DNA of 64,000 bases from Prorocentrum cordatum (GCA_963575745.1 CAUYUJ010015732.1:146001-210000); one strand, 5' to 3'. Numbered from the stretch's first letter, positions 10,260 to 21,240 are shown. The notes: a model not told the origin generated them from the letters alone. A program made the numbers and translations.

Positions 10260-10290
10260 CACAGTGACGCACAGTGAGTTACAGTGAGTC
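10260..10290. repeat. CACTG-family half element (three CAGTG in 10-bp phase)
   Basis: CAGTG occurs at 10262, 10272 and 10282, exactly 10 bp apart (CACAGTGACG, CACAGTGAGT, TACAGTGAGT). The same phasing is found at 8589-8642, 17469-17512 and 21439-21482, but here only one side of the palindrome is present. Confidence 0.65.
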
Positions 10291-10384
10291 TTGCTACCCC
10301 CCCCCCCGCTCGACGCCTGCGTCGATGTCGGTGAGTCGGCACCTGCCCATTACCGCCGCCGCTCCTCTCGCGCCGCGCCCGCAG

Positions 10385-11497
10385 GAGATGCCCCCGCTCC
10401 AGATGAAGGGGGTCTCAGCCCGAAGGAGAAGGAGGAAGAGGACTTCTGGGATGCCGCCAAGCAGAACAACTACATCTTCGCAGCTCGCGGTGGAGCTGGA
10501 AACCCGGCGGCGGGGAGGTTCGACAGGTGGGTGCGGCACAAGGATCGGGTGCAGCAGAAGCAGCACTATGACTCCTTGGGCCCCAAGGCAAAAGAGAAGT
10601 TCCGCGCTGACTGGCTCCTGAAGGAGCACAACAAGTATTGGGAATACAATCGCCCCAGACCACCATGGCCACAAATCTGATCTCAGTCTCTCGCTCCCCA
10701 CGCCCCGCTCATCCTCCTCCTTCTACCCCTCATCCTGCTCATAGTCCTTCTCATCTTCCTCACCCCCTGCCAGCATTTTGCCTCCCCCATCCTTCAGCTT
10801 GACGTCCTGGCCCCGATCCCGCATCCCCCCCATCCAAACCACGCCTCATCCTCTGTTGACTTCCCCCATGGACCTCTACTCGCATCTGCCTACCTTCAAC
10901 TTCCGAGGTGGATCAAGACGAAGGAGATGTCCCAGACCCATCGGATCAACCGCTACACGGACGCCCGCTATATGAAAGCCTGGCGGCAAATTGTCCATGA
11001 ATTCCAGTATCCAAGTTACTCCTTGAATGCGTCCTGTCTCGTTCCTCCTTCCCTGGTTCCAACCGCCGCCCGCTGGCCCGCCCTCCGTTTCCCCCCGACC
11101 CTGCCCTCCGCCCGCCCTCCACGGGGTGTCCCCCCACCCCGCCTTCCGCCCTCCACCCTGCCCTCCACCCTCCTCTCCCGCCCCCTCCCCCCCTGCCTGG
11201 CCCCGCCCTGTCCTTGGTCCGTCTGCCCTCCGCCCGCCTCTCAGGGAAACATGCCCAGACGCTCGCGCCGTCCGCCGCCCGCGGCGGAGTGGTTTACACG
11301 GTGGGGGGGATCGCGACTGAGGAGGGCGGGCCCACAGGGCCTCCGCAACGCGCTCAACTACGCGTTGAGGCGCCAGCGGGGGGCCCATAACGTCGGGCCG
11401 CGTCCGACGGGGGGGGTGGGGGGCCGAGAGCGAGGGGGGAGGGGAGGGAACAAACGAGAGGGGGAGGGATCGAGAGAGAGAGGGAGAGAGAGAGAGA

Positions 11498-11584
<87 letters not shown>

Positions 11585-13499
11585 GGAGAAAGAGAGAGAC
11601 AGATGTGAGGTGAACGATAGATAGAGGCACGTACAAATAATGAAAGAGAACGGGCGAGAGAGATAGCGAGGGATATGGAGAGATATATGCATACGAGTAT
11701 ACGCATATGCATAGTTGTAGCTTGAGAAATAGAGGTGTATGTAGATACAGAGGTCGGTGGATAAGTATACACTTAGAATGTATATATACATATAGAGATG
11801 CACACATGTTCATCATACATGTATCGAGACATATACATATAATGGCACACGCTGCTATGAACACATAGGTGTATGCAGTTGTTGTTATGTGTGACCATAT
11901 GTACATATACATATACATATATAGAGAGATACATATAGAGAGAGCGGGGGGCGGGGGCGAGATCGGGCGCGTGCCCGGCCCCGCCGAAGCACTGCCCCCA
12001 GCTGGCCTGGCATGTCACGTCGCTGATAAGTTGGAGCCTCGGGGCGGGTAGCCGCGACGGCGACTGAGGCGGCTAGGCGCGGCAACGGCGATGGCGGCGC
12101 GACGGCGGCGGGTCTGAGACATTTCGTTAAGGGAAAGACTGGCACGAGGGTGATGCGGGTGCGGGAGGGGGGGTGGATGACGGCAATGGGGTCAGGGGGA
12201 GCGGAGAGGAAACGACGAAGGTGGCGGGCGGGAGCGCGGGGAGCGCGAGGTCGGAGAGGGTTACACAAGGAAGTGATGGGCGGTGTATGTGCGGTGAGTG
12301 AGGCGATGAGCGGAGGAATGGAGGTGTCTGGGTACTCTCTCTTAGCCCAGGTGCCATACCATGGGGCGTCCATGGGCGAAATGGTGTACGTGGACTCGAG
12401 ATCTCAAATACCTCTACGTCACGGAGGGCCTGAGTGAGTCCTTCGAGACGGCGTGGACGCAGAAGATGACGTGGTATTCGGACTCCGAGAATGAGAACCA
12501 CGATAGCATAGTCAACCGCCTCACTGCCGTCGTGCAGAGCGCCGCCCGCCCGATGCCTGAGGTCGTCCCATGTGCGCGAGCAGTTGGTGGGAACGCGGCC
12601 CAGGTCTGCCACCAACCAGTATAAGCGTCACATGATAGGTAGGCATAATATAGCATAAGGTAGGTGAATGGGAGGCTCAATGGAGGCGGAATGACGTAAT
12701 ATGAGTGATGGGGGAGTGTTGGGGTGGAAGCGGCCGCTCCCAGGTCTCGTCAGCCGCGGCAGGCGCTGGCGCTGGCGCGGCAGGCGCTGCCGCTCAGGCC
12801 GTGGGGGGCATGCCGATCGAGCCCATCGTTCGGCCATCGTGCATGTCCGCGCCAGCGGCTGCCGCGGCGCCCGCTCCCGCGGCAGCAGCCGCTCCCGCGG
12901 CAGCAGCCGCTCCCGCGGCCGCCGCCCCCGAGGCCGCCGACGGCGGGGCGCCGACGGGCGGCCGCCGCAAGCGGGGGAAGGCATCCGCTGCCGAGCCCTC
13001 CGCGGGCGGCGAGGGAGGTGGCGGTGCTGAGACGGCGCCTCCAGGTAAGAAGACGAAGGCGGGTGGCACGCCATTGCAGAAAGTGAAGGCGGCGGTGCTG
13101 AGCTACGGCGTCCAGCGCACGGCCGCGAGTACCTTGCTCAAGGAGATCAAGGGTGCGACTGACGGGGCGGAGCCTGGCAAGGTGAGGAGCAAGTGGTATC
13201 CGTTCAACAACGAGCACGCCTACGGGGCGCTTGAGAAGGCAATCACGCAGCTGGAGGGCGTGATTTACGACAGGAACAAGCCGCACTACGCCCAGTTCAT
13301 TGCGGAGAACGTGCAAGAGCTCCGCTCCGCGGCGGCGAAGGCAAGGAAGGCCAACCTGCTCGACGAGCAGTTCGTGGAGTTCACAACGGTCATTGGCCCT
13401 CACATCGACGAGCTCACGATGCAGATGCGCCTGCTGCTCGACCAGTGCTCCCAGCGCCTCAAGACGGAGTCCTACTTCGACAGCAAGAGGGCCAGCTGA
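10385..13499 (+). CDS. Gene B: multi-exon hypothetical protein with A/P-rich linker (dinoflagellate repeat-associated family)
   Basis: Exons: 10385-about 10680 (after CCCGCAG), 10908-11006, 12351-12561 and 12744-13499 (stop). The introns 11007-12350 (phase 2) and 12562-12743 (phase 0) have GT-AG ends and keep the frame (..VHEFQ to CHTMGRPWAK.., ..ARPMPE to VSSAAAG..). The junction of the first two exons is unclear: a stop at 10678 has no good donor before it. Exon 1 is basic and aromatic (EEEDFWDAAKQNNYIFAARG, FRADWLLKEHNKYWEYN) and recalls HMG-like or gag-like DNA-binding regions. Exon 3 reads LKYLYVTEGLSESFETAW. The last exon has an Ala/Pro linker of repeated APAAAA, a KKTKAG patch and a helical C-terminal domain ending SYFDSKRAS. 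I remember similar domain orders from other dinoflagellates; function unknown. An upstream exon before 10329 is possible. Confidence 0.6.
11466..11960. repeat. GA microsatellite and AT-rich tail inside gene B intron
   Basis: About 60 GA dinucleotides at 11466-11600 are followed by degenerate GATAGAG sequence and TATGCATACGAGTATACGCA-type alternating purine-pyrimidine sequence. Similar blocks lie at 15230-15720 and 16320-16620. Confidence 0.85.
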
Positions 13500-15755
13500 G
13501 GGCGAGTACGTCGACCTCTTCGTCGCCTCGGAGGTTGCGACAGGCCTGTGCACAGGGGTGGGCGGGCTTCTGACGCGGGTGCAACCATCGCAGGACTCTG
13601 AGAGCAAACCCGGGTTTAAATGATGGGATATAGGAGGGGAGGAGTAGGATGGACGATGGAACGGACGGTGGCGGAGGGAAACTCAGGAGGGAGAGAGCGG
13701 GGCAGGCGGGCGGGAAGGGTGGAGGAGGGGTGGAATGAAGGGGATGACGCGGAATCGGATCGGGGGGGCAGGGTGGTAATGAAAACTCTGCAGTCTGTTG
13801 CGAAATCGCACTCGCAAACCAAAAATCCCACGTCCGCAAGTGAATCCACGGGCCGGTTTGGGGCCCAGGGACCGTTGAGTTTGGGCCCGTTGAGTTTGGC
13901 GTTGGATCTACTTTTACCCTGTTATTTTACAGGGATGGTCGATCTCAATGGTACCGTTGAGCGACCGGTGAGAACCGTTGAGTTTTGGTGGGCCACAAAA
14001 AGTTCTGGTCCAGCCTCGGGGAGCGTCGTAGCATGCGCTGGGCGGCTCGGTGTTTGAGCCCCCTGGTGATCTAGATCTGGATCTGGGCATCCGCGCGTGA
14101 GTGGCGCGGCCTGGGCGCCGCCGCCAGTGGCAGGCAGCTAGTTTTGTAGCTGGGGATGGCATCGGGAGAGCCTCCAAGCTGCGTGCGTCTCGGGAAGGAG
14201 GGGGAGTTACCGATCGGGGTAGTCCAGACTGGCGTGTACCAGTGGAAATAGCAGTGAGGGCGATGTCTGGGCCATGCCTGGAATGCCTGGGGATGCCTGA
14301 GACGCCTGCGGATGCCCAGGATGCCTGAGGCGGGGGAGAGGATGATGTAGTAGTGGCAGTATGGGTGCTGCCCCCTCAGAGACGCGGCGCTGCCCCCAGC
14401 ATCTCGCGTTCAGCCAGCTTCGAGCCTGGCGTAGCTAGAGCGGCACGGCGGGCACGACGGCATCTCCCTCCGTACGATTTCTGGACAACCTTGTGTCATG
14501 TGTGTACTCATGTGATCATGCTTGCGCGTATGCCATGCTGCCACGCATGCTATGAGTCGCACCACGCTCGTGCAACTGATATCGATCCGTCTCTTGGAGT
14601 TTCTGGTCCGCATTGCTGTGCACCGCCCGTGCCGCGCGCTTCTGTTTACGCACGTGTTTGAATCGTGCATGCGCTTTCGGTAGACGCTGACGCAGCGGCT
14701 GGGGCTGCTCGTCGAATGCCCAATCGATCTCTGCTCTTCTCCCGCAGACGTGAGGCCGCGAGGATGCGGACGTGGGGTGAAGTGAGGATGAGCATGTTGG
14801 CGAGGGCGATGAGTGGGAGGGCGGAATGCCGATGAGGCGCAGAGGCAGACGGTGGGCACTAGAGCTGAGATGGCGCAGGGGCGCGGGCGCGCACCTCGCA
14901 CATGCATGACTGTGTCGTGCGCGCGCTCGCTCAAGTAATGAAGTGCGTGCGGCGTGCAGTGCTGTCTACGCTTCTCCAGTGCGCGTGTCCGAACCTATCA
15001 TCCTGGCTGTTCGTGCCATTCCATCTCACCATCCCCTGTCGTAACTCATCTCACTCTCGGCGTGCCCTCGGAGCGTCGTCGGGAAAGCCTCGACGCACGA
15101 GGTAGGTGCGCTCGTAGCTGGAGTCGTAGTCTGCAGTTGCCTGCGGGCGGGGCGGCGATGGCCGCCGCGGGGGGCGCCCGCAGCTCGCTCTCTGCGCCAG
15201 TGCGGCGCAACAGCTTGCGAGATGGCATGGGGGCGGAAGCGACAGAGGACGAGCGAGCGCGAGATAGATAGCGAGTGAGCGGGATAGGTGGGGACGGAAG
15301 AGAGGTAGCGCGATAGCGAAAGCCAATTGATGGATGGACAGAAAGACGGTGCATATACGTATACATATGTACACACATTCACGGCCATGCCCGTGCACAT
15401 GTGCTACCACATTAACGCGTGCATATAACTGTTAACATGTATTCACGTAATTGTTCGATAGTGGGACTCGCCACGAACTGTAGAACCAGGTGTATAGATT
15501 GCGAGATATAGAGCGAGCGGGAGCGACATGGGCACGCGGTGATGTATAGATATATATGGAGAGATATCGATAACGAGAGAGAGAGAGATAGATATAGAGC
15601 GAGAGGGGGGAGATCGGCAGAGAGGAATGGATATCGCAAGCGATACGTATATATAGTATGTAGACGTACATAGATAGACATATAGACCGAGGCCGACGTG
15701 CCGATAGAGTCTGGCCCGAGAAGTAACGAGGGGGGTGGGGGGCGAAACTCCGCGG
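13500..15755. other. No gene recognised between genes B and C
   Basis: Contents: a purine-rich block (13620-13790), a short repeat of CCGTTGAGTTT (13875-13995), an 11-bp GGATGCCTG repeat (14275-14335) and a GA/AT-rich tract from 15230. No convincing exon. Confidence 0.5.
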
Positions 15756-15759
15756 CGAT

Positions 15760-16243
15760 GGTCGCATCCACGAAGCCCCCCCAGGGACCAACTGGACAAT
15801 GCCATCGACAACTTCCACGCTTATCTCGAGGGTGACACCGCTGTCGTGTTCGGTGGGCACGACCGACCGTGACGGCGATGCATCATCTGTGGACTCGCCC
15901 CGACCTCACTGGTGCTCCCCCCCTTCCCTCCTGGCCCGTAGGCCGTGGCCGTCCGTGGCCCGTGGTCGTGATCAGGGGTCGTCGTGGCCGTGATCAGCGG
16001 TCGTCGAGGTCCATGTTCCACCGTCGTGATCTATGGCGGCGCATCGTCGCGGGGAGCGGCCCCCGCTTGCTGAGTTCGTTCGAGGGGCCCGAAGAAGTGT
16101 CTCCAGATTGGCTGACGCTCGAGCAAATCAAGGCCCTCAACGCGGGCGCGGCGGAGGGGCTGCCTATTCCGACGCAGACAATGCAACTGAACGAGGTGGC
16201 AGAGGAATGTGCATCTGAGCACGACCGTGTCCAGGAGAACTAG
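15760..16243 (+). CDS. Candidate exons upstream of gene C (unknown protein)
   Basis: Two pieces look coding. About 15778-15862 reads DQLDNAIDNFHAYLEGD then TAVVFGGHDRP. About 16060-16242 reads SSFEGPEEVSPDWLTLEQ, IKALNAGAAEGLPIPTQTMQ and LNEVAEECASEHDRVQEN, then a stop. Both have mixed, non-repetitive composition unlike their surroundings. They may be exons of one gene or the first exons of gene C, but I could not join them in phase with confidence. No domain recognised. Confidence 0.4.
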
Positions 16244-16319
16244 AATGCCTGGAAGCAACCACGGCAAGGCCGCGCGCGCTCACGTGGTAGGCGACTAGGG
16301 GCCCTCGCTCTCTGAGAGA

Positions 16320-16398
16320 GAGAGGGGTATACACACATATATATATATATATATATAAATAGAGAGAGAGAGAGAGAGAGGGAGGGAGGAGGGAGAGC

Positions 16399-16444
<46 letters not shown>

Positions 16445-16620
16445 ACGAGATATATAGAGAAGTAACGAGAGGGCGTGAGAGGGAGACACGCGGGGAGGCA
16501 CGGAAAGGGGGGATAGAAAGATAACGAAGGAGAGAGACTTGGGGGGATACGGAAAGAGGGGTGCGACAGCACTAAGGAGCGACAGAAGGATATATAGCGG
16601 GAGATGTATATTAATGATGT
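16320..16620. repeat. AT and GA microsatellite cluster
   Basis: An (AT) run at 16336-16357 and GA runs at 16363-16440 are followed by degenerate GAGAGA sequence. It lies between the candidate exons and gene C. Confidence 0.85.
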
Positions 16621-16754
16621 TTGGCTGGGCATCCTGTTTTGTCTCATAGTCTCGCTGTCGCATCCGCGATAACACGCGTGGGCCCAAGTGTGCCGCGCCG
16701 CCACTCAGCCAGCAATCATTCCTGCAATCGAACACACCTTGCGGCTGCATCTCC

Positions 16755-19526
16755 ATGAATCGCCCGCCCAAGCGTGCCCGGACGATCGACCCGACGGACT
16801 ACATACCTTCATATCATCGTGCCGAGTGGGAAGATCAGTGCAATGACATGCGAGATGCAGGCCACAAGTTGATGGTTCACTTGCAGGCCGTGTGGGACTG
16901 GCACGGAATATCGCACACCTCCTGCCTCGAATTGCTGTCTGGCGCCGACGACGGGTGCGACGTGGAGCCCGTCGTCGGCGCTGGGCACGTCGAGCGCAGT
17001 GGCCGTGCGATGTTCGCAGGGCCTGCTCGCAACTTGCAAGATTAGTGCGGCCGACTTCTGCATTGCGTGCTACTGGGCAGGCAAGGCAGGTGTCAAGGGC
17101 GCGTCGTACAACGAGTTTGGCCTTCGCCCTGGGCTCCAAACAGGGCGGTATCAAGCGCTTCTTGATTTAAAATTCCCTGACCCAGACACATGCATTAAGA
17201 TTTCCGTGCCTACGTACACTCGTAAAACTGGAGTGCTGGAGTCGTACAAGCTACAGGTTTGCGTGGCATTCGAATCTCTTTGGGACGAGCTTCAGACTAC
17301 CCCAGGCATTATAAGTTCTATCGCAGTAGATCAGTGGCCAGCTATTTATGCGGCCAATCCAGTTGTGCGGCGCGCCCTGGACAACGGCGCGTCGCTGCCG
17401 TTGCCACTCGGTCTGTTAAACAGCCTGCGGCAATCCGCCGTGTCTATCACTTGAGCGATGCCAGAACTCACTGCGACTCACTGGTACTCACTGCCCCCAG
17501 TGAGTACCAGTGACTGTCGGTGTGTCCCCTTAACAACCACATCTGGTGTGCATCCCCGTGAGCTGCTTGTTTGTATGTGGTTTGGTTTTGTAACTAGCTG
17601 AATCAGAGAGGGCGTTCTCTCGTGTACGTTGCGGACCGAGCAGGGCCCGCGCGTGTATATCTTACAGCCTGGGCGACCACATGGTCAGCGGATACGCAGA
17701 TGGCGTGCGGTACACATCGATCCTCGATAGTGGCACAGACAGCCTGGTTGGGTTTTGGCTAATCAACATGGTATCGATGAAACGTCATTTGATAGCAGTC
17801 GCACGTGTAAACCAGATGTGCAGGTGCGGGTGTAAGGGGTGGTGCAGTGTACATACAATTCTACAATATGTCAAATGGTTGATCGTCGCCATTCGCAACG
17901 GTCGGAGGCCCGCCCAAATGTTCGACGGCTCGGATCCCGATACGTTTCTGGAGACCATGCGCAGGACGAGGGGGGTCGACCTTGGTTTTACGGGGGTCGT
18001 GTGTTGGCTGAAAGGCGATTGGAGTGATATCAATAAAACTCACGGCCTTCCAAACGTCACCAGCGTCCACTCGCCGTGCCCTTTCTGTAGGTGTACTAAG
18101 TATGATATGCACGCATGCTATAAACATATTGCCATCGACGACCTTGTGTGGGAGCCAGTGCGCCCTGGCGAATATGAGCGTGACTGTCGCGCGCGAGAGA
18201 TAAAGGTGCACGTGGCCTCAGACGCTGTCAGGGATGCTATCGGCAGTGCTTTAGTCTATAAGAAGGGGAAGCTTGGCCACGGCAGGACAGTCTCTCGGGA
18301 CGTGGTGGTGGGAGGGGTGCGGTTATTGAAAGACGACGTGCTGACTCCCAGCTACGAGCTGATGAACATCCACACCCTCAACACCAAACCACCTCCATTC
18401 ACCATCACATTTTGGAGAACGATCCGTGACATCAATGGCACACGCACTGGTCTGGTTGTACACAGGAGCCCGTTGTTTTGCGATGAAACTGGCGTTGAAC
18501 CTGTTACTGCCGTTCAGGTTGACGTGCTTCATTCCATATGTTATGGCCCCGTTCAGAGGCTGGCGTCGGCAATACTTTGGCGCATCATAGAAACAAATCC
18601 GTGGGGTGCGACAGGAGGCAGACTTACGAAACTGGAGGTATGCGTTCGTCATTTGAAGACTGAGATGGGGACTTGGTTCGAGACAGCCAAGGTTCCGTAC
18701 AACGACCGCGTGCACGATCTCACAGTCAGTATGCTCGGCGGCGTGCCCTCGTCAGATGCGTCCACATACGAAGGCGGTACAATGCGGTTCAAGGCTCACG
18801 AGACTTTAATCATGATGAAGTTTGCGCTGTCTAGGCTCCGAAAAACACCGCGCGTCAGAAACCATCAGGAGTTGTTGAGATCAGGCGAGGCGATGGAAGA
18901 GTTTCTTGACACGTTCAAGGGCATGGGGATCAAAGTCCCCGAGGACAAGATCCAGCGTTTGTTTGATTTAATGAAACAACATTTGGTGCTGGCCGAAGAC
19001 GCTGGCATCCACTACGTTCCAAAACATCATTTCTGCGCCCACTTGGCCGAGAGGACCTGATTGAAACAAACGTCTTTAGGAGTTTGCGTTTTGGGTGCGG
19101 GGGAGGGGCGGCGCAAAGGGGGAGGCGGCCTTTGCACGGCGGCCCTCTTATATTAGCTCTGCGCACGTTACTGCGCCCCCTTTGCACTGCCGCCACCAAA
19201 CCTAGAGCGCTGCATGTCAAGATTGCCTGGCCTCCTTGGTGTTTTTTCTCTGCAGGGGCGCTCGTCGCGCGCGCTGGATTCGGATCGAAATGACGGCGCT
19301 CAGAACCGAAACCTGGTCCGTTCCTGCATGCACCAGGATCAGATGGGCAGGGAATCCGAAATTCTACGCTTGTTACGTGGACGAGGGGCTGAACATGTTG
19401 CTCAGGAGCACGGCTGAACGCTCGCATCGGATCAAGTTCGAATATCGGATCTTCAAGCTCTTCCTCCTCGTTTCGAAGCTCGGGCTCAATCGATACGTCT
19501 ACGTGCCATGCCCCATATCTATGTAA
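16755..19526 (+). CDS. Gene C: transposase-like protein (dinoflagellate family, CACTA/KDZ-like guess), four exons
   Basis: Exons: 16755-about 16961, 17020-17414, 17668-about 19057, and about 19256-19526 (TAA). The intron 17415-17667 is the best supported: GT-AG, phase 2, joining ..LPLPLG-L to LGDHMVSGYADG. It also removes an in-frame stop. The first exon starts MNRPPKRAR. Exon 2 has KISAADFCIACYWAGKAGVK and LRPGLQTGRYQ. Exon 3 has a Cys cluster (CRCGCKGWC), a GDW segment (LKGDWSDINKTHGLP) followed by CPFC, an HSICYGPVQRL helix and, near its end, HHFCAHLAERT. Exon 4 has YACYVDEGLNMLLRSTAERS. The order (Cys cluster, GDW...CPFC, a His-containing helix, C-terminal LxxHL-like part) recalls CACTA-type Tnp2 or KDZ transposases. 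I also remember near-identical families in other dinoflagellates; neither was searched. The catalytic acids are not assigned. No large truncation is seen. Confidence 0.65.
16942..16981. repeat. 14-bp inverted repeat at the first intron of gene C
   Basis: GCGCCGACGACGGG (16942-16955) and its exact reverse complement (16968-16981) flank a 12-nt centre. A phase-consistent GT-AG intron would run 16962-17019, so the left arm would be exonic. A non-GT donor at 16947 (GA) would put most of the repeat inside the intron. Confidence 0.6.
17415..17667 (+). other. Gene C intron 2, carrying a CACTG palindrome
   Basis: GT at 17415 and AG at 17666-17667 preserve phase 2 and skip the stop at 17452. The palindrome at 17469-17515 sits near its 5' end. 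Confidence 0.65.
17469..17515. repeat. CACTG palindrome with apparent ACT target duplication
   Basis: CACTGGTACTCACTG (17479-17493), a CCCC loop and the perfect inverse CAGTGAGTACCAGTG (17498-17512). ACT stands directly before (17476-17478) and directly after (17513-17515). A further CACTG at 17469 keeps the 10-bp phase. Confidence 0.8.
19107..19194. repeat. Imperfect inverted repeat in the last intron of gene C
   Basis: GGCGGCGCAAAGGGGG (19107-19122) pairs with the reverse complement of 19176-19194 (GGCGGCAGTGCAAAGGGGG), with a 3-nt insertion in one arm. The intron ends at TTTTTTCTCTGCAG (19242-19255); its donor is not clear and may be non-canonical. Confidence 0.55.
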
Positions 19527-19539
19527 CGCCTCTGTGTTC

Positions 19540-20785
19540 ATGGCGCCGTGGACTGGCGACCCGTGCTACCGTCAGCGTTGCATCAACAGAGTGCCTAGCT
19601 GGATTACCCGGGAGGCACGATCTGTTGCGGAGCAGTGTGGCTACACCGCAGACCAGGTGAACACGCCCTGTCTGGTGGACATGGCTAACTTGCTTCCAAT
19701 GCTCGATGCCGTGCGACATGGTTGGATGTCTTGCAGTGAGCCGTTCCCTCGCGTGCTCGATTTGGTTTTGGTTTTCGCAGGGGACTCGCAGGCGGCAGTA
19801 AAAGCGAATGAGAAGGGCATGATGTGTGGCACCATTGACAAACTTCACGGCGATGATCAGGACATCACGTCCATCGTGGGAATGCTGTACGCAGTTTTCC
19901 TCATTGTGTCACTGAAAGTAGACGCGCTCGCATGGTTCTCGCCAGAATGTTCCACGTGGCTCACTTTCCTTTCAAGGGGAACGTACAAACGTTGCAGCTG
20001 CGGGAACAACATCTTGGGGGACCTGAACCTGGCCAAATGCACCACAGCCAACTCAGCATCTGCGGCCTGTGCGTTTCTGGTGATGCTCACCCATTTCCGC
20101 CACGCCTTCTACGGGCTTGAGAATCCGCTCAACTCGTTGCTGTTCCAGGCCGCGGCGTGCGCAACAGACCATAAGACACTGTAAGGGAGGACGGAGGCTG
20201 GAGGAGAGTGGAGGGACGAGGAGGCGGAGGGAGATAGGGGGTGGGCGGATGAGAGCTGGGAATGAGGAGGGCGATGCAACGATGGACGAATTCGAGGATG
20301 GATGCCTGGAGGGCGGATCAGGCAGGCAGCTTGGCAACTGAAAACGACATTACGAGGGATGGCGGCGTCCGAAAACCACGAGTATGAGATGCAGGAAGGA
20401 TGATGGACGGGTGACGGGAGGAGGTGTTAATATGACTGGAATGGGCGATGCGCCCGCCCCCCCCCCGTGTTCCTGTCCCAAGGCCGAGTGGGTGTCCGAC
20501 GCCATCCGCGTCTCCATGGGGCACCGCTTCGTTACGAGCCTTGGCCAGTTCGGCGCCCCGACGCAGAAAACCCTCGAGCTGTATTCAAACGTGCAACAGT
20601 CGATCTTTTCGAGCCTTCTGTGTAGGAAGGGCACTAGGAAGCGCAAGTCCGATGGCACTGAGCTTGCGCCTGTAAAGGGAAATCACGTTGACGGCAACAA
20701 GGCCGCGCTGTCTGCGTCGGCGGCCTATCCTGCCGAATTTTGCTATGCGATTGTGGAGCTCGCTAGCGCACTGTTGGACGATTAG
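19540..20785 (+). CDS. Gene D: CSTW...ENP domain protein, dinoflagellate family, possibly methyltransferase-like
   Basis: The ATG at 19540 lies 13 nt after the gene C stop. Exon 1 runs to about 20180, where ACACT|GTAAGG is a good donor. Exon 2 runs from about 20483 to the stop at 20785; the exact acceptor phase is unresolved. A 45-nt GTGAGC...TTTTCGCAG stretch (19736-19780) could be a further tiny intron, but it keeps the frame if retained. Exon 1 reads KLHGDDQDITS, DALAWFSPECSTWLTFLSRG, GDLNLAKCTTANSASAACAF and FYGLENPLNSLLFQ. Exon 2 reads VTSLGQFGAPTQKTLELYSN and ASAAYPAEFCYA. I remember this pattern as a common dinoflagellate family of unknown role. The spacing of PxCS-W and ENP is reminiscent of motif IV (PC) and motif VI (EN) of cytosine-5 DNA methyltransferases. 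That link is my inference, and the SAM-binding FxGxG motif is not seen. Confidence 0.55.
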
Positions 20786-20819
20786 ACGGTGGCGGGATGT
20801 ATTGATCCATGACGATGAC

Positions 20820-20860
20820 GGCGAGGAGGAGGAGGAGGAGGAGGAGGAGGAGGGTGAGGC
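20820..20860. repeat. Short GAG triplet tract
   Basis: About 12 GAG/AGG triplets just after the gene D stop, probably 3' flank. Confidence 0.7.
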
Positions 20861-21240
20861 ATGCTTGCAAACACATCGGAGATAGCGAGAGGCACGGTGA
20901 CACGTGCACAGCTGAACGCCCCGAGTTTTCCCCCACAACTCAGGCGACCCAGGGATCGAACTCTCGTTCGCTGAACTATTTGAAACATAAAAATGCATCG
21001 CGTTACCGATCATAGGACGGGCGGGGGCACCATTCAATGTCGGCTATTCTGCTGTGCACGTGTCGTCCATGCGTGTGCGATCGCAAATGTTGCTAGACGA
21101 TGCGGCGGCACTGGCGATATACCGCTGGCCGTGCCGCTGGGCAAGCGCGCATCTGGCGTTCTGCTGGTGCACGCTGCGACGTGGTGCACGCTGCTGAGAC
21201 GTGTGTAAACATGTTCGAGCGGCTCGTCGACTGACATAGT

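Noticed and set aside
14235-14262. CCAGTGG...CAGTGAGG as a fifth CACTG site
   Set aside because: Spacing is about 14 bp rather than 10 and there is no inverted half.
20930-20975. GGGATCGAACTCTCG as a tRNA-like T-loop on the minus strand
   Set aside because: The flanking stems do not pair and the rest of a tRNA is missing.
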